From a bacterium (GTDB lineage Bacteria > SM23-81 > DAOVCL01), in assembly GCA_029932675.1 (NCBI GenBank), contig JAOZPP010000049.1:1-22783 (forward strand): a stretch of DNA of 22,783 bases, written 5' to 3'. Below the pieces are notes generated by a model. The model ran no database searches. It was not told the origin of the DNA and saw only the letters and a program-made list of their open reading frames with translations. The position numbers and the translations under genes were made by a program. This document shows, in pieces, positions 15,901-22,509 of this stretch. Numbering within the stretch: the stretch's first letter is position 1; every line of letters begins with the position of its first letter.

Positions 15901-18362
15901 GAGTAGCTGGACCCTAGGGATAAGATTGCCGGATTGACATACACAACCTGGTTGATGGTGACGGTATTTACATCAAAGGTCAAGGTGGATGTAGCTCCTA
16001 AGAATAGATAAAAGGCATTCCCCAACTGATTGCCTATGCTCACATTATTCTCTGCCCTATAAACGCCTCCCCCTAAGTCCACAAACCTGTCCGCCCGGAT
16101 GGAGAGCTGACCCAGGATGACCACCTCTTGAATGGGCAGCACCTGGCCGCTCACCTGATCGCTCCCCGAGGCCAAGGTGGGATGCCAGGCGCTTACAGTT
16201 ACCGTGCAATCACCATCATGGGTTGGCCTCCAGGTATTGGCATAGATGCCATCGTTTGCCTGATAATCCCCGTGATGGCCATCATCATACAATACCGAAT
16301 CCTTATCTCCAGTGCTGAAGGCCGCCTTCACGCTGTCTGTCTGAGATCCAGGGATTGGGTTGCCAAAATTGTCCCTCACCAAAGCCCTGATCAACTGAAC
16401 ATCCGGTATCCTCACCACAAATCCATCGGCTGGAGACTGGATGTCCACCACCAAGGAGCTTGGCCCCACTATGTCCATCCAGGTGGTATCAGAGCCCCAG
16501 GCCCCACAGCGGCCAGCGGTAACCATCACCAGACAGCTATCCTCCTGATGCTGCGGGCTCCAGATGTTGCCATAGATGCCATCATCGCTGCCCTCATCAT
16601 TGTGTTGGCCATCGTCGTAAAGAATCAAATCCTCGTCGCCATTGCTAAAAGTAGCCCTGGCCATCTGGCCCAATCCGGGCAGACCATCTACCACCACCTC
16701 TGCCTTGATAACAGTCTGAGTTCCCAGATTGATGGACGCCCCCTCCAGGGGTTGCTGGATGTTCACCGTAACCTCATCGGCTGGCCTGATCAGACCAGAC
16801 AGATTCCATACCCTCTCGTTGGCCTCCTCCTGAGATGGCGCGCTGATGTATCTTTCGTATTCGCTGAGACAGAAGAAGACCTCAATGTTGGTAGTCAAAA
16901 CATAATGGCCACCGTTCATATGTTTGGTTCTCAACTGAATCACATTCTTGGAGACTTGGTATGGAGAGAGGTTCAAAAAGGAGGAGTCAACTGGAAAGAC
17001 ATAGGTTCCATCTGGAATCAGGTTGAGCAGTTCACCAACTTTATGACCATTCACATAGATGTGGACATCGTGTTTTTTGTGGTGCCATCCAGATTTAGGG
17101 GTAAACTCCATCCGTAGCTCGCAGCTTTCTATGTTCTCAGTTGTTACCCCAGAGGGAACCTGAAAACCCACATCTATGTTGGGCCTGTTGTTGCAATACC
17201 AATCATGAACCTTCACCGATAATCCCGGGTTGTCCAGATGTGCCAGCCATATCCGCTCACCAGGAGGGGGTGAGAAGTCTGCATAGAGGGAGTCCCTTCT
17301 GCCCAGATAACTGGCCAGGATATAACCTTGCACTGTCTTGGCCAGTGAGGAGGGAAAGGAGATGACCTTCCCATCTTCCCAGACAATGCCCTTCCCGCTG
17401 CTGTCCTCTAAGGATAGGGTGGGGATAGCCTTGAGGTCAACTATTTCACCGGTGCGCACAAAGGCATGGTTTATCACTGGCTGGAAATAAACCTTGTCGG
17501 CTATCTCATCGGAGGCGAAGACGGCCAGATCGGTTAAGGGATCGCCGTTGTTGGTGATACGCAGGTTCTTGGCCAGGGTCCCCTGGTCTATCCCGATCTC
17601 CTCAAAGCTCACATCGATATGAGGGACATTGATGTGCACATGGGCGGTAGCAAAATCCCTGATGGTATCCCGATTGACGCTCACCAGGGAGAGGGGAAAG
17701 GAGTAATCGATATCCCTGGCATCTTGAGCATGGATGGCCAGGGTGACCTCGGCTGTCTGATTAGGATTGAGGGGGATGATGTCATCCTCTGAGCCGGAGT
17801 CCACAAAGCCGACGATTATATCCTCATAGGGATTCTCCACCTGGACCAATAGATCGTGGGACACGCTGTCGGTGTTTACCACCCCTACGCTTACCCTCTG
17901 GTCATAGTCATGGTTCACCCCGAAGTAATATTCCTCCTGGGTGAAGACGATGCCATTGCTCACATAGAACTTCCTCACCTCGCTGCTGTCTATGCCTCCC
18001 CAGGAACCTCTGCTTTTCACCCACCAATAATACCAGTGATTGCGGGGAAGATCCTTCACCGTAACCCTATGTTCCCTTCCGGATAGGCCGAGCACAGATG
18101 TGTATCCGGTGTCGGTATCCGACCGATAGAATAGCTCTGTGGAGGTAAAGGCCCCTGTCTTCCAGCTAAAGGTCACATCGTTGGAGCCGGTGATGATGGA
18201 GTCGGGCGGAGAGAGATCGGTGATTGAGGGATTAAAGTTTACCGTAAAGGTGGGAAATTCGGTAAAGAAGCGCTCAAGCTTTTTAGAATAGAGCTGCAAA
18301 TCAAAGGGGTGATCGCCGATATTTGCCGGTGAGGGAGGAACATCTATGCTCAGGCTTATCAA
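12906..18362 (-). CDS. Downstream part of an interrupted giant exoprotein: Ig/Fn3 modules, dockerin, cohesin-like and sorting domains
   Basis: The frame continues, in phase, the gene ending at 18372; only a TGA and three codons separate them. As an independent gene it would start at TTG 18362, which has GAGGGA upstream but no signal peptide. Residues 1-43 complete the split beta sandwich. Then come an Fn3-like part (46-135), CARDB-like and other beta modules (136-529), two related repeats with FSTGD and LYDDGxH (530-634, 635-742), an unassigned beta-rich region (about 745-1290) with a lysine/glycine linker near 985-1045 and a cysteine cluster at 1244-1304, an Fn3 domain (about 1419-1508), a dockerin with two DxxxxGxINILDII motifs (1509-1573), a cohesin-like sandwich (1608-1726) and a type IX-like sorting domain (1727-1818). 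The role, perhaps binding of polymer or cell surface, is inferred. Confidence 0.8.
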   Translation of the reverse strand: MISLSIDVPPSPANIGDHPFDLQLYSKKLERFFTEFPTFTVNFNPSITDLSPPDSIITGSNDVTFSWKTGAFTSTELFYRSDTDTGYTSVLGLSGREHRVTVKDLPRNHWYYWWVKSRGSWGGIDSSEVRKFYVSNGIVFTQEEYYFGVNHDYDQRVSVGVVNTDSVSHDLLVQVENPYEDIIVGFVDSGSEDDIIPLNPNQTAEVTLAIHAQDARDIDYSFPLSLVSVNRDTIRDFATAHVHINVPHIDVSFEEIGIDQGTLAKNLRITNNGDPLTDLAVFASDEIADKVYFQPVINHAFVRTGEIVDLKAIPTLSLEDSSGKGIVWEDGKVISFPSSLAKTVQGYILASYLGRRDSLYADFSPPPGERIWLAHLDNPGLSVKVHDWYCNNRPNIDVGFQVPSGVTTENIESCELRMEFTPKSGWHHKKHDVHIYVNGHKVGELLNLIPDGTYVFPVDSSFLNLSPYQVSKNVIQLRTKHMNGGHYVLTTNIEVFFCLSEYERYISAPSQEEANERVWNLSGLIRPADEVTVNIQQPLEGASINLGTQTVIKAEVVVDGLPGLGQMARATFSNGDEDLILYDDGQHNDEGSDDGIYGNIWSPQHQEDSCLVMVTAGRCGAWGSDTTWMDIVGPSSLVVDIQSPADGFVVRIPDVQLIRALVRDNFGNPIPGSQTDSVKAAFSTGDKDSVLYDDGHHGDYQANDGIYANTWRPTHDGDCTVTVSAWHPTLASGSDQVSGQVLPIQEVVILGQLSIRADRFVDLGGGVYRAENNVSIGNQLGNAFYLFLGATSTLTFDVNTVTINQVVYVNPAILSLGSSYSVDNIVTFSVDPATGAVFIEGTVHYAAGAIFQSSLSGALVLDLNNGTLGGNIRFDDPYFGVIEASAGSWKLDDRPFFGLNMEVDLPYPIQFTDVSLLKGKVTVGVFMDRGIFRIGLTGGALEFEESGGAFGFDLGSAGVPVTGMLDINLSDLSVTVVEDISIQIYTPTKGEEPRTSNIQARLRQKGIVPPVETGRSGPNSTHLGSAKKGAMEKSLGSEREKTVLIDVGITIKKGTTIRLFNDDAYIYGHITLDLDLVKYVHFTAAEAIIELDWANRRFSFQAWKGIKLGDIFKLDEVESKIILDLAQQRYCGSTRYYPFYFHGVAFKGSLNVVLQEDHREFSGVIEQNFDIVGISFMANGASLTLDESGFHSYGKLHFLYLLDADAHFTFAPEIVEGSFDTEFWIDGWKFGGKNSFNFKPERECMSATASVWLCPLDWLDWCPGGEVTFELCSQFPYFHIGLSGLFASLACPADLHICNCQGICDDSLPGFQSYLVSDSIQVILISRDALDLGCGYTIRVEGWDEGTFDLGLFYPDMSGETGYYATYWGRPSGNSSVSEVDVTTSPDFMMRTDLDGDGIFETTESPDSSGEADLDLSLPVVIAVNVERTSPSSARIGWDTNVPATSQVEYGLTSDYGLSSLFDSTLVLHHSVELTGLQADTTYHFRVISYDDEWRCAASTDRTFACSGKGDVDANGQINILDIIRMVNIILYGIDEAPEPPSHEYQLWAGDCNCDGSVNILDIIKVVNCILYDECEFCEDKVLAKAAGTQGEKAAEVGFLESSAEATTQGVSFAIGLKSSVPAAGLQLELEYEPKDISFEKAKATERCKDLTITSNAEGGKMTVLVYSLKGKTIEVGKGSILELPLKVSPDLLGRVKLHLKEAVLADKDGQPIATKITQSEATPLPREFALSQNYPNPFNPITVIKYQLPKDCKVSLDIYNVLGQRVIRLVNQAQKAGYYTVRWNSKNKIGQEVTSGIYFYRLKAGRFTQVKKMVVLK
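12909..13184 (-). other. Type IX-like C-terminal sorting domain of the giant protein
   Basis: The last 92 residues carry FALSQNYPNPFNP, YQLPKDCKVSLDIYNVLGQ, AGYYTVRWNS, SGIYFYRLKAG and a basic, hydrophobic end (KKMVVLK). In FCB bacteria such modules direct outer-membrane translocation by the type IX secretion system or anchor the protein. No secretion component lies in the window. Confidence 0.85.
13185..13541 (-). other. Cohesin-like domain
   Basis: About 119 residues with the cohesin-type pattern: VSFAIGLKSSVPAAGLQLELEY at the start, a glycine-rich turn, MTVLVYSLKGKTI, GKGSILELPLKV and a late strand ending in DKDGQPIATK. Cohesins bind dockerins; here both sit on one chain. Assignment is by pattern only. 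Confidence 0.5.
13644..13838 (-). other. Dockerin type I domain
   Basis: Two calcium-loop repeats, GDVDANGQINILDIIRMVN and GDCNCDGSVNILDIIKVVN, are separated by an insertion of about 20 residues. Both keep the Asp/Asn ligands and the NILDII helix start that define dockerins. The spacing between the repeats is longer than in cellulosomal dockerins. Confidence 0.88.
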
Positions 18363-18374
18363 CTTGCTCCCTCA
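18330..18374 (-). other. In-frame TGA within the giant exoprotein frame, at the base of an 8-bp hairpin
   Basis: On the minus strand the codons read ...CAT CTG GTA TCC TGA GGG AGC AAG TTG ATA AGC..., with the stop at 18372-18374. The same frame is open from 22319 to 12906. The stop forms the first three bases of TGAGGGAG, which pairs perfectly with CTCCCTCA (complement of 18330-18337) across a 29-nt loop. Whether this is a mutation, a read error or a recoding site cannot be decided from sequence alone. Confidence 0.9.
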
Positions 18375-21300
18375 GGATACCAGATGGAAGCTATCAGCGC
18401 TCAGGCTATACCAGCTTGGCTGCAGGCTATCCACCGATAGGGTGAAATCGTCACCACCAGGGTTCCCATTGGTCACCTCGATGGTAAACTCTAAGTGTCC
18501 CCCTAAGCTCACCGAATCGGCCATCGGCTCACAGGTAAAGTGAATATTTCGAGGGTGATAGAAATAGAGTAGCTTGTGGGCAGTATTGTTTCCCTCATTC
18601 AGCTCCGGGATGAGGTTATCAGGGTCCACCTCAACCGGCATATCAAAAAAATTTTCTTCTTCGTTGTGTATGAAAAGCTCTATCGAGGCAGTTGCGCTGC
18701 CACCTGCTGGAATAGGGCCAACTATCCTTCGATATGTATAGTAAAATCTCACATATGCGCTGTCCACATCAACAGCTCCCACATTGTGAACCTTGACATT
18801 TACGGTAAACACTGTGCTGTCAACTGGTAGTTCGGGGTCAGAAGATATATCTTGAGGGGAAATGGTAAGATCGGGAAGAAGCAGAGGGGCAAGTTGAATA
18901 TCCACAAAGGTGGTCTCGTCAGTAATCACCTGCACCCCATAAATGGTGGTGTCTCTGTATCCGGTGGCAGAAGCCCGGAGATTGTAAAGACTGGCAGGTA
19001 GGTCAGGAATGCTATATGAGCCTGTAGTATCGGTAGCATCAACCCCTATAATCGTGGAGTCCTGCAATGCTTTCACTAAAACGTTTCTAATAAGTTCATG
19101 AGTATTGAGATCTCTTGTTCTTCCGGCTATTGTTCCTCTCTGCACGGGCCTCTTGCTCAGATTCCTCAGCACTGAAATATCATTGGTTCCTCCATTGGTG
19201 GAAGCCAAATCAAAATCCAAGTCATTGTCAAAATCAGAGCAAATCATGAAATCAGGATTACGCCCGACCGAGTACTTAACGATTGTGTCAAAGATACCAT
19301 TTCCATTATTTAACAGAACTGAAATATAATTGCTATCACTGCTGGTTACAGCTAAATCGAAATCACCATCGCCATCTAAATCCTCAGAGACTATGAAACG
19401 AGGTTTGTCCCCAACTGGATAATCGGTAGGCAATCCAAAAGAGCCGTCACCGTTGTTGAACGCGACAGAGACTTTGTTATCGCCAGAGTAAGCCGCGGCT
19501 AAATCGAAATCACCATCGCCATCTAAATCCCCAGAAACTATGCAATCACCACCAAAAGTGTAATTAACAGCAGGTGCGAAGGTGCCATCTCCATTATTGA
19601 GCAAAACCGAACCTGTATTAGTGGAGAGGTCGAAGTGACCATCACCATTCAAATCTGAGACTACTACTTGTTTAGGGCTTCCTTGAACATTATAACTTGC
19701 TGTCAGGGCGAATGTACCATTGCCTTGATTCAAAAAAACAGAGACTTTGCCCGTATCACCTGAAGCTATATTTGTAATAGCGAGATCCTTGTATCCATCG
19801 TCATCCAGATATTCCGAGATTATAAAATAGGGGAAACGCCCGGCATAGTAATTGACAGCCGGGGCAAAGTACCCGTTTCCGTAGTTAAGCAAAACAGAGA
19901 CGCTATCTTCAGCCCAGTCGTTGGCGCTTGCCAAATCAAAGTCCCCATCCCCGTCAAAGTCGTCAGCCACCAGGAAGAAAGGTGGACCAGGAACAACATA
20001 GTAGCCGCGGAGGCGAAAGGTACCATCACCATTATTTAGTAAAACTAAAATGGCTCTGTGGCCGAAACATATTACAGCAAGATCCTGATACCTGTCCCCG
20101 TTGAAGTCTGCGGCAACAATGAACTGTGCCCGACTCGAAACTCGGTAGTTAGTCGAGGGAGCAAAAGTCCCGTCACCGTTGTTGATTATAATAGAAATAC
20201 TGTCGCTGTTGAAGTTAGCAACGGCAAAATCCTTATCCCCGTCATTGTCCAGGTCCTCAGCTAACGCAAACACAGGGTTGCTATCAACTGGGCAACTCAC
20301 CGCAGGGGCAAAAAGGCCCAATAGCCTAAGTTCAATATTCACACTAGTAATCTCACCCGAGATCACCTGCACCCCATAAATGGTGGTGTCTCTGTATCCG
20401 GTGGCAGAGGCCCGGAGGTTGTAAAGCCCAGCCGGTAGGTCAGAGATGCTATATGAACCTGTGGTATCGGTCAAATCACTCCCCATAACCGTAGCTCCCT
20501 GAAGTGCTTCCACCAAAGCGCCAGCAATGGGATTATGGGTATCCAAATTTTCTACTGTCCCAGCAATGGTGCCTCTTCCCCCTGGTTGATTAGTCAGATT
20601 TATTAGAACCGAGACATTATCACTGTTTGAATTCGTCACCGCCAGGTCCATATCCCCGTCCCCATCCAAATCTGAGGAGACTATAAACCAAGGATAGCTT
20701 CCCACCGGGTAGTTTGCAGCCGGGGTGAATGTGCCATCACCGTTGTTTAACAGAACTGAAACATTATCACTCAAATCATTGGTCACCGCCAGGTCTGTAT
20801 CTCCATCTCCATCCAAATCGGAGGAAACTATGTGGAAAGGCCCATCTCCAACCCTGTAGCTTACAGCAGGGGCAAATGTGCCATCTCCATGATTTAACAA
20901 AACAGAAACATAAGCACTATCAGTATTTGCTGGCACCGCCAGATCCATATCCCCATCCCCGTCTAGGTCGGTGTAAACCATGTCTGATGCCCAACCCCTA
21001 ACTTCATTATTTATCGGAGCAGCAAATGTACCATCGCCGTGATTCAAGAAAACGGAGATGTGATAACCAACAGGCACTGCAAGATCCATATCCCCATCCC
21101 CATCCAGATCTCCGGAAACTATAAAAACCGAACCGCCCTCAGTGTCATAATTCATAGCGGAAGTAAATATGCCATTTCCATTATTCAACAAGACGGAAAT
21201 CCAATCATCCCCAGCATTCGCTACTGCCATATCTTCATCCCCGTCTCCATCCAAATCTGAGAGGACTATGTGTTCAGGGCTGTCCCCAACCCCATAGCTT

Positions 21301-22319
21301 AGAGGAGGGACAAATGTCCCATCACCATTGTTCATTAAAACAGAAATGCTCTGAGCTTCGACATTAGTCACTACCAGATCCGTATCTCCATCCCCATCCA
21401 AATCTGAGGAGACTATAAACCAAGGACCGCCTCCCACCGGGTAGTTTACCACCGGGGCGAATGTGCCATCGCCCTGATTTAACAAAACCGAAACATTACC
21501 ACTTGAATAATTGGTCACCGCCAGGTCCATATCCCCGTCCCCATCCAAATCTGAGGAAACCATATAATAAGGAAGGCTATCCACGGGGTAGTTAACCGCG
21601 GGGGCGAAGCCGGGCCAGGGGTGGTAGGCTACCCATCCGCACATCAGCAGCTCGATCGTCGGATCGTAGGCACCCCACATACCGTCAACTGTTGGGCCGC
21701 CGAACCAGGTGTAGGTGGTATCGCCATTGTTCTCCAGATTGGCTAATGGATGAGGGTAATCCCCGGTCTTTACAAAACCAATAAAGAAAGGACGGGCAGG
21801 GGAGATTACCGGTATGGGGCCATAATCGGCGAGGTTCAGCCTCTCCCACCCATAGGGAGGTCCGCCGCCGGTCACCGTCCAAGGGATGGGACCGGCGATG
21901 ACATCGCCCAAGAGCTTGATGGAATCCCTCGGGAAGATGGCTATACCATCATTAGGGCAATCTGGCCCTGCCTCCCAGACATACATATCAACCGTCCCCG
22001 CATCATACCATTGCACATCAACATAATAGAGTGAGCAGGCTCTGGTCGGCCTATACCAGACGGCAAAGGTGTCGCCCACCGCTCCACTGCTCAGGTAATA
22101 TTCAGCGGTATCATCTGAACAGTGGTTCAGCTCATAGAGGCCATTCTTCGGGGTTGATAGAAGCTTGATGGTTGCCCCGGCAGTTGGGTGTTCCACCTTT
22201 TCCAGCTCAAGGTTCTTGTAAGCACCGTTAAGGATATGGAGCTCAGCAAAGGAGCTGTTTGCCCTAAGCCCAATGCTTACTGCGGCAATGGCCACAAAGA
22301 AAACAAATATCCTTCTCAT
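18372..22319 (-). CDS. Upstream part of an interrupted giant exoprotein: signal peptide, FG-GAP/VCBS arrays, CARDB
   Basis: A 1,315-residue frame ending at a TGA. The signal peptide (cleavage about 25, SSFA) is followed by a beta-rich jelly-roll-like domain (28-235). The first FG-GAP/VCBS array has seven units starting at F238, F287, F336, F385, F432, F482 and F531, each with a DLDGDGDxDLAV calcium loop and VSVLLNNGDGTF. Then come a carboxypeptidase-regulatory-like domain (582-668), a second array of eight units (670-1055), a second regulatory-like domain (1060-1144), CARDB (1148-1255) and the first half of a beta sandwich (from 1256). That sandwich continues in phase past the stop, so this is probably not the natural C terminus. 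The ATG has AAAGGAGA upstream. FG-GAP arrays usually form integrin-like propellers for adhesion; that role here is an inference. Confidence 0.85.
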   Translation of the reverse strand: MRRIFVFFVAIAAVSIGLRANSSFAELHILNGAYKNLELEKVEHPTAGATIKLLSTPKNGLYELNHCSDDTAEYYLSSGAVGDTFAVWYRPTRACSLYYVDVQWYDAGTVDMYVWEAGPDCPNDGIAIFPRDSIKLLGDVIAGPIPWTVTGGGPPYGWERLNLADYGPIPVISPARPFFIGFVKTGDYPHPLANLENNGDTTYTWFGGPTVDGMWGAYDPTIELLMCGWVAYHPWPGFAPAVNYPVDSLPYYMVSSDLDGDGDMDLAVTNYSSGNVSVLLNQGDGTFAPVVNYPVGGGPWFIVSSDLDGDGDTDLVVTNVEAQSISVLMNNGDGTFVPPLSYGVGDSPEHIVLSDLDGDGDEDMAVANAGDDWISVLLNNGNGIFTSAMNYDTEGGSVFIVSGDLDGDGDMDLAVPVGYHISVFLNHGDGTFAAPINNEVRGWASDMVYTDLDGDGDMDLAVPANTDSAYVSVLLNHGDGTFAPAVSYRVGDGPFHIVSSDLDGDGDTDLAVTNDLSDNVSVLLNNGDGTFTPAANYPVGSYPWFIVSSDLDGDGDMDLAVTNSNSDNVSVLINLTNQPGGRGTIAGTVENLDTHNPIAGALVEALQGATVMGSDLTDTTGSYSISDLPAGLYNLRASATGYRDTTIYGVQVISGEITSVNIELRLLGLFAPAVSCPVDSNPVFALAEDLDNDGDKDFAVANFNSDSISIIINNGDGTFAPSTNYRVSSRAQFIVAADFNGDRYQDLAVICFGHRAILVLLNNGDGTFRLRGYYVVPGPPFFLVADDFDGDGDFDLASANDWAEDSVSVLLNYGNGYFAPAVNYYAGRFPYFIISEYLDDDGYKDLAITNIASGDTGKVSVFLNQGNGTFALTASYNVQGSPKQVVVSDLNGDGHFDLSTNTGSVLLNNGDGTFAPAVNYTFGGDCIVSGDLDGDGDFDLAAAYSGDNKVSVAFNNGDGSFGLPTDYPVGDKPRFIVSEDLDGDGDFDLAVTSSDSNYISVLLNNGNGIFDTIVKYSVGRNPDFMICSDFDNDLDFDLASTNGGTNDISVLRNLSKRPVQRGTIAGRTRDLNTHELIRNVLVKALQDSTIIGVDATDTTGSYSIPDLPASLYNLRASATGYRDTTIYGVQVITDETTFVDIQLAPLLLPDLTISPQDISSDPELPVDSTVFTVNVKVHNVGAVDVDSAYVRFYYTYRRIVGPIPAGGSATASIELFIHNEEENFFDMPVEVDPDNLIPELNEGNNTAHKLLYFYHPRNIHFTCEPMADSVSLGGHLEFTIEVTNGNPGGDDFTLSVDSLQPSWYSLSADSFHLVS
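18925..19034. repeat. 110-bp direct repeat, copy 1 (regulatory-like domain)
   Basis: Nearly identical to 20362-20471. It encodes the DTTGSYSIxDLPAxLYNLRASATGYRDTTIYGVQV part of the carboxypeptidase-regulatory-like domain. The copies are 1,437 bp (479 codons) apart, consistent with duplication of an array-plus-domain module. Confidence 0.85.
19155..20315 (-). repeat. Second FG-GAP/VCBS array, eight coding repeats
   Basis: Eight units of about 44-52 residues starting at F670, F719, F768, F818, F870, F914, F961 and F1010 of the upstream part. The calcium loops are more varied than in the first array (DNDGDKD, NGDRYQD, DDDGYKD, DNDLDFD), suggesting the array is older or under weaker constraint. 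Confidence 0.85.
20362..20471. repeat. 110-bp direct repeat, copy 2 (regulatory-like domain)
   Basis: Partner of 18925-19034; the two differ at only a few positions, much less than the flanking propeller repeats differ from each other. Recent duplication or gene conversion would explain this. Confidence 0.85.
20592..21608 (-). repeat. First FG-GAP/VCBS array, seven coding repeats
   Basis: Seven units, five of them 49 residues apart, with strongly conserved DLDGDGD calcium loops. At DNA level the complement contains the recurring block ATCCCCATCCAAATCTGAGG, so copies are close relatives. Confidence 0.9.
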
Positions 22320-22329
22320 CTCACTTCTC

Positions 22330-22358
22330 CTTTTAACCCAAAAAGGTTACAAAGTCAA
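22330..22358 (-). promoter_or_regulatory. Candidate promoter of the giant exoprotein gene
   Basis: TTGACT (complement of 22353-22358) and TAAAAG (complement of 22330-22335) are 17 bp apart on the minus strand. The -10 overlaps the Shine-Dalgarno sequence, and the predicted transcript would begin only a few nucleotides before the ATG. Either the leader is nearly absent or the true promoter lies further upstream, so confidence is low. Confidence 0.3.
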
Positions 22359-22390
22359 TTTTAACGACAGAGGCTTATACAAATTTAAGT

Positions 22391-22405
22391 GGTGATATTA
22401 TCACC
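22391..22405. promoter_or_regulatory. 15-bp palindrome GGTGATATTATCACC, possible operator
   Basis: Perfect 7-bp half sites GGTGATA/TATCACC around one central base, about 70 bp upstream of the giant gene's ATG. The size and symmetry suit a dimeric regulator, but none is identified. Confidence 0.4.
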
Positions 22406-22447
22406 TCCTCCAATGAAAAAGCTCTTGCCAATTTGAATACTTTGAGT

Positions 22448-22493
22448 GAGCAGGTCGGGTTTTCCACATTAGCGGATCAAACCCGACCTGCTC
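22448..22493. terminator. 15-bp perfect hairpin downstream of the gene entering from the right edge
   Basis: GAGCAGGTCGGGTTT and AAACCCGACCTGCTC enclose a 16-nt loop, 17 bp past the TGA at 22510-22512. It is the likely terminator of that minus-strand gene. As at 12828-12855, the T-rich side (TTTAAAT) faces the plus strand. Confidence 0.6.
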
Positions 22494-22509
22494 TTTAAAT
22501 TTCACAACA

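Larger units (their letters stand above)
22320..22509. other. Intergenic region, 190 bp, between two sorting-domain genes
   Basis: Both flanking genes are on the minus strand. The region holds the ribosome binding site and a candidate promoter of the giant gene, a 15-bp palindrome and a long hairpin, listed separately. No coding frame is supported. Confidence 0.75.

Noticed and set aside
16128-17117. Open frame of 329 codons on the plus strand
   Set aside because: It lies wholly opposite the giant exoprotein gene, has no recognisable domain and has an atypical composition rich in His, Ile and Pro, as expected of an antisense shadow.
18372-18374. TGA as selenocysteine, or reassigned to an amino acid genome-wide
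   Set aside because: The position is in a structural beta sandwich with no redox motif, the stem lacks an evident bacterial SECIS apical motif, and TGA ends other genes in the window in the normal way, including two ATGA overlaps.
19155-21608. Regularly spaced repeats as a possible CRISPR array
   Set aside because: The units are about 147 bp, in frame, and encode FG-GAP/VCBS calcium loops; there are no short identical repeats with unique spacers.
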